Below, one piece after another: positions 5,389 through 5,490 of a DNA stretch of 5,490 nt. The stretch spans positions 1 through 5,490 of the forward strand of contig DASVSL010000039.1 in the NCBI GenBank assembly GCA_036388095.1, written 5' to 3'. Origin of the DNA: DASVSL01 sp036388095. Its GTDB lineage: Bacteria; Patescibacteriota; Saccharimonadia; Saccharimonadales; Saccharimonadaceae. The notes beneath the pieces are model-generated. The model saw only the letters and a program-made list of their open reading frames with translations. It had not been told where the DNA came from and did not search any database. The position numbers and the translations under genes were made by a program. Numbering within the stretch: the first letter of the stretch is position 1; every line of letters starts with the position of its first letter.

Positions 5389-5490
5389 ATGTACGGAGAA
5401 GTTGCACCAGTACTAGCCCCAGTCGCAGCCGCAGCCGTCGTGTCGCAGTTGCCTAACACAGGTAGCAATATCTGGGTTACGGTAGCCGTC
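5389..5490 (+). CDS. Small LPXTG-motif protein, 3'-truncated by window edge
   Basis: Thirty-four codons are visible and the frame is open at the right edge. The ATG is supported by GGAGGT 5 bases upstream and a near-consensus promoter. The protein begins MYGEVAPVLAPVAAAAVV and reaches LPNTG at residues 20-24, followed by SNIWVTVAV, which looks like the start of a membrane helix. LPXTG plus a hydrophobic segment is the sortase recognition arrangement, but normally sits at the C-terminus of a long exported protein with an N-terminal signal peptide. Here only 19 residues precede it, with no basic n-region. I associate such short LPNTG proteins with Saccharibacteria, where their role is unknown. 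The full protein is probably short, with the helix and perhaps a basic tail beyond the edge, but that is inference. Confidence 0.85.
   Translation, partial: MYGEVAPVLAPVAAAAVVSQLPNTGSNIWVTVAV

Overview
The window most likely comes from a Candidate Phyla Radiation bacterium close to Candidatus Saccharibacteria (TM7); this is inferred from protein style, not from a marker gene. Three things point there. A secreted phosphoesterase carries, just after its N-terminal membrane segment, the short 'FEAESGTISG ... ASGGASVKF' module that I associate with saccharibacterial surface proteins. A very small protein has LPNTG close to its N-terminus. Genes are tightly packed, use ATG/GTG starts and sit at moderate GC. 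TGA ends at least two genes, so the standard bacterial code applies and the TGA-as-glycine lineages (Gracilibacteria/Absconditabacteria) are unlikely.

Layout. Positions 1-2755 (+) look like one transcription unit: the 3' part of an RCC1-type beta-propeller gene, an MFS exporter-like permease starting 3 bases after it, and a 145-residue unknown protein whose strong Shine-Dalgarno and start lie inside the permease gene. Positions 2787-3866 (+) encode a membrane-anchored, outward-facing calcineurin-type metallophosphoesterase with a possible leaderless promoter. A perfect 32-base palindrome (3886-3917) with T-tracts on both sides separates it from a convergent gene at 3935-4354 (-), a small secreted or anchored cupredoxin-like protein with no visible copper ligands. 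Facing away from that gene is a classical short-chain dehydrogenase/reductase (4417-5259, +). The 62-base divergent gap holds candidate extended -10 elements for both directions that overlap each other. The last 230 bases hold an intergenic region with two TTGACA boxes 31 bases apart, a strong promoter and Shine-Dalgarno, and the start of an LPNTG micro-protein that runs off the right edge.

How the genes relate. Several products are surface-directed (phosphoesterase, cupredoxin-like protein, LPNTG protein, permease), as expected for a host-associated CPR cell, but no single pathway joins them. No RNA genes, mobile elements or CRISPR arrays were seen. The most notable items are the ligand-less cupredoxin fold, the short CBM-like stub on the phosphoesterase, the LPNTG micro-protein without a classical signal peptide, and the compact divergent promoter.
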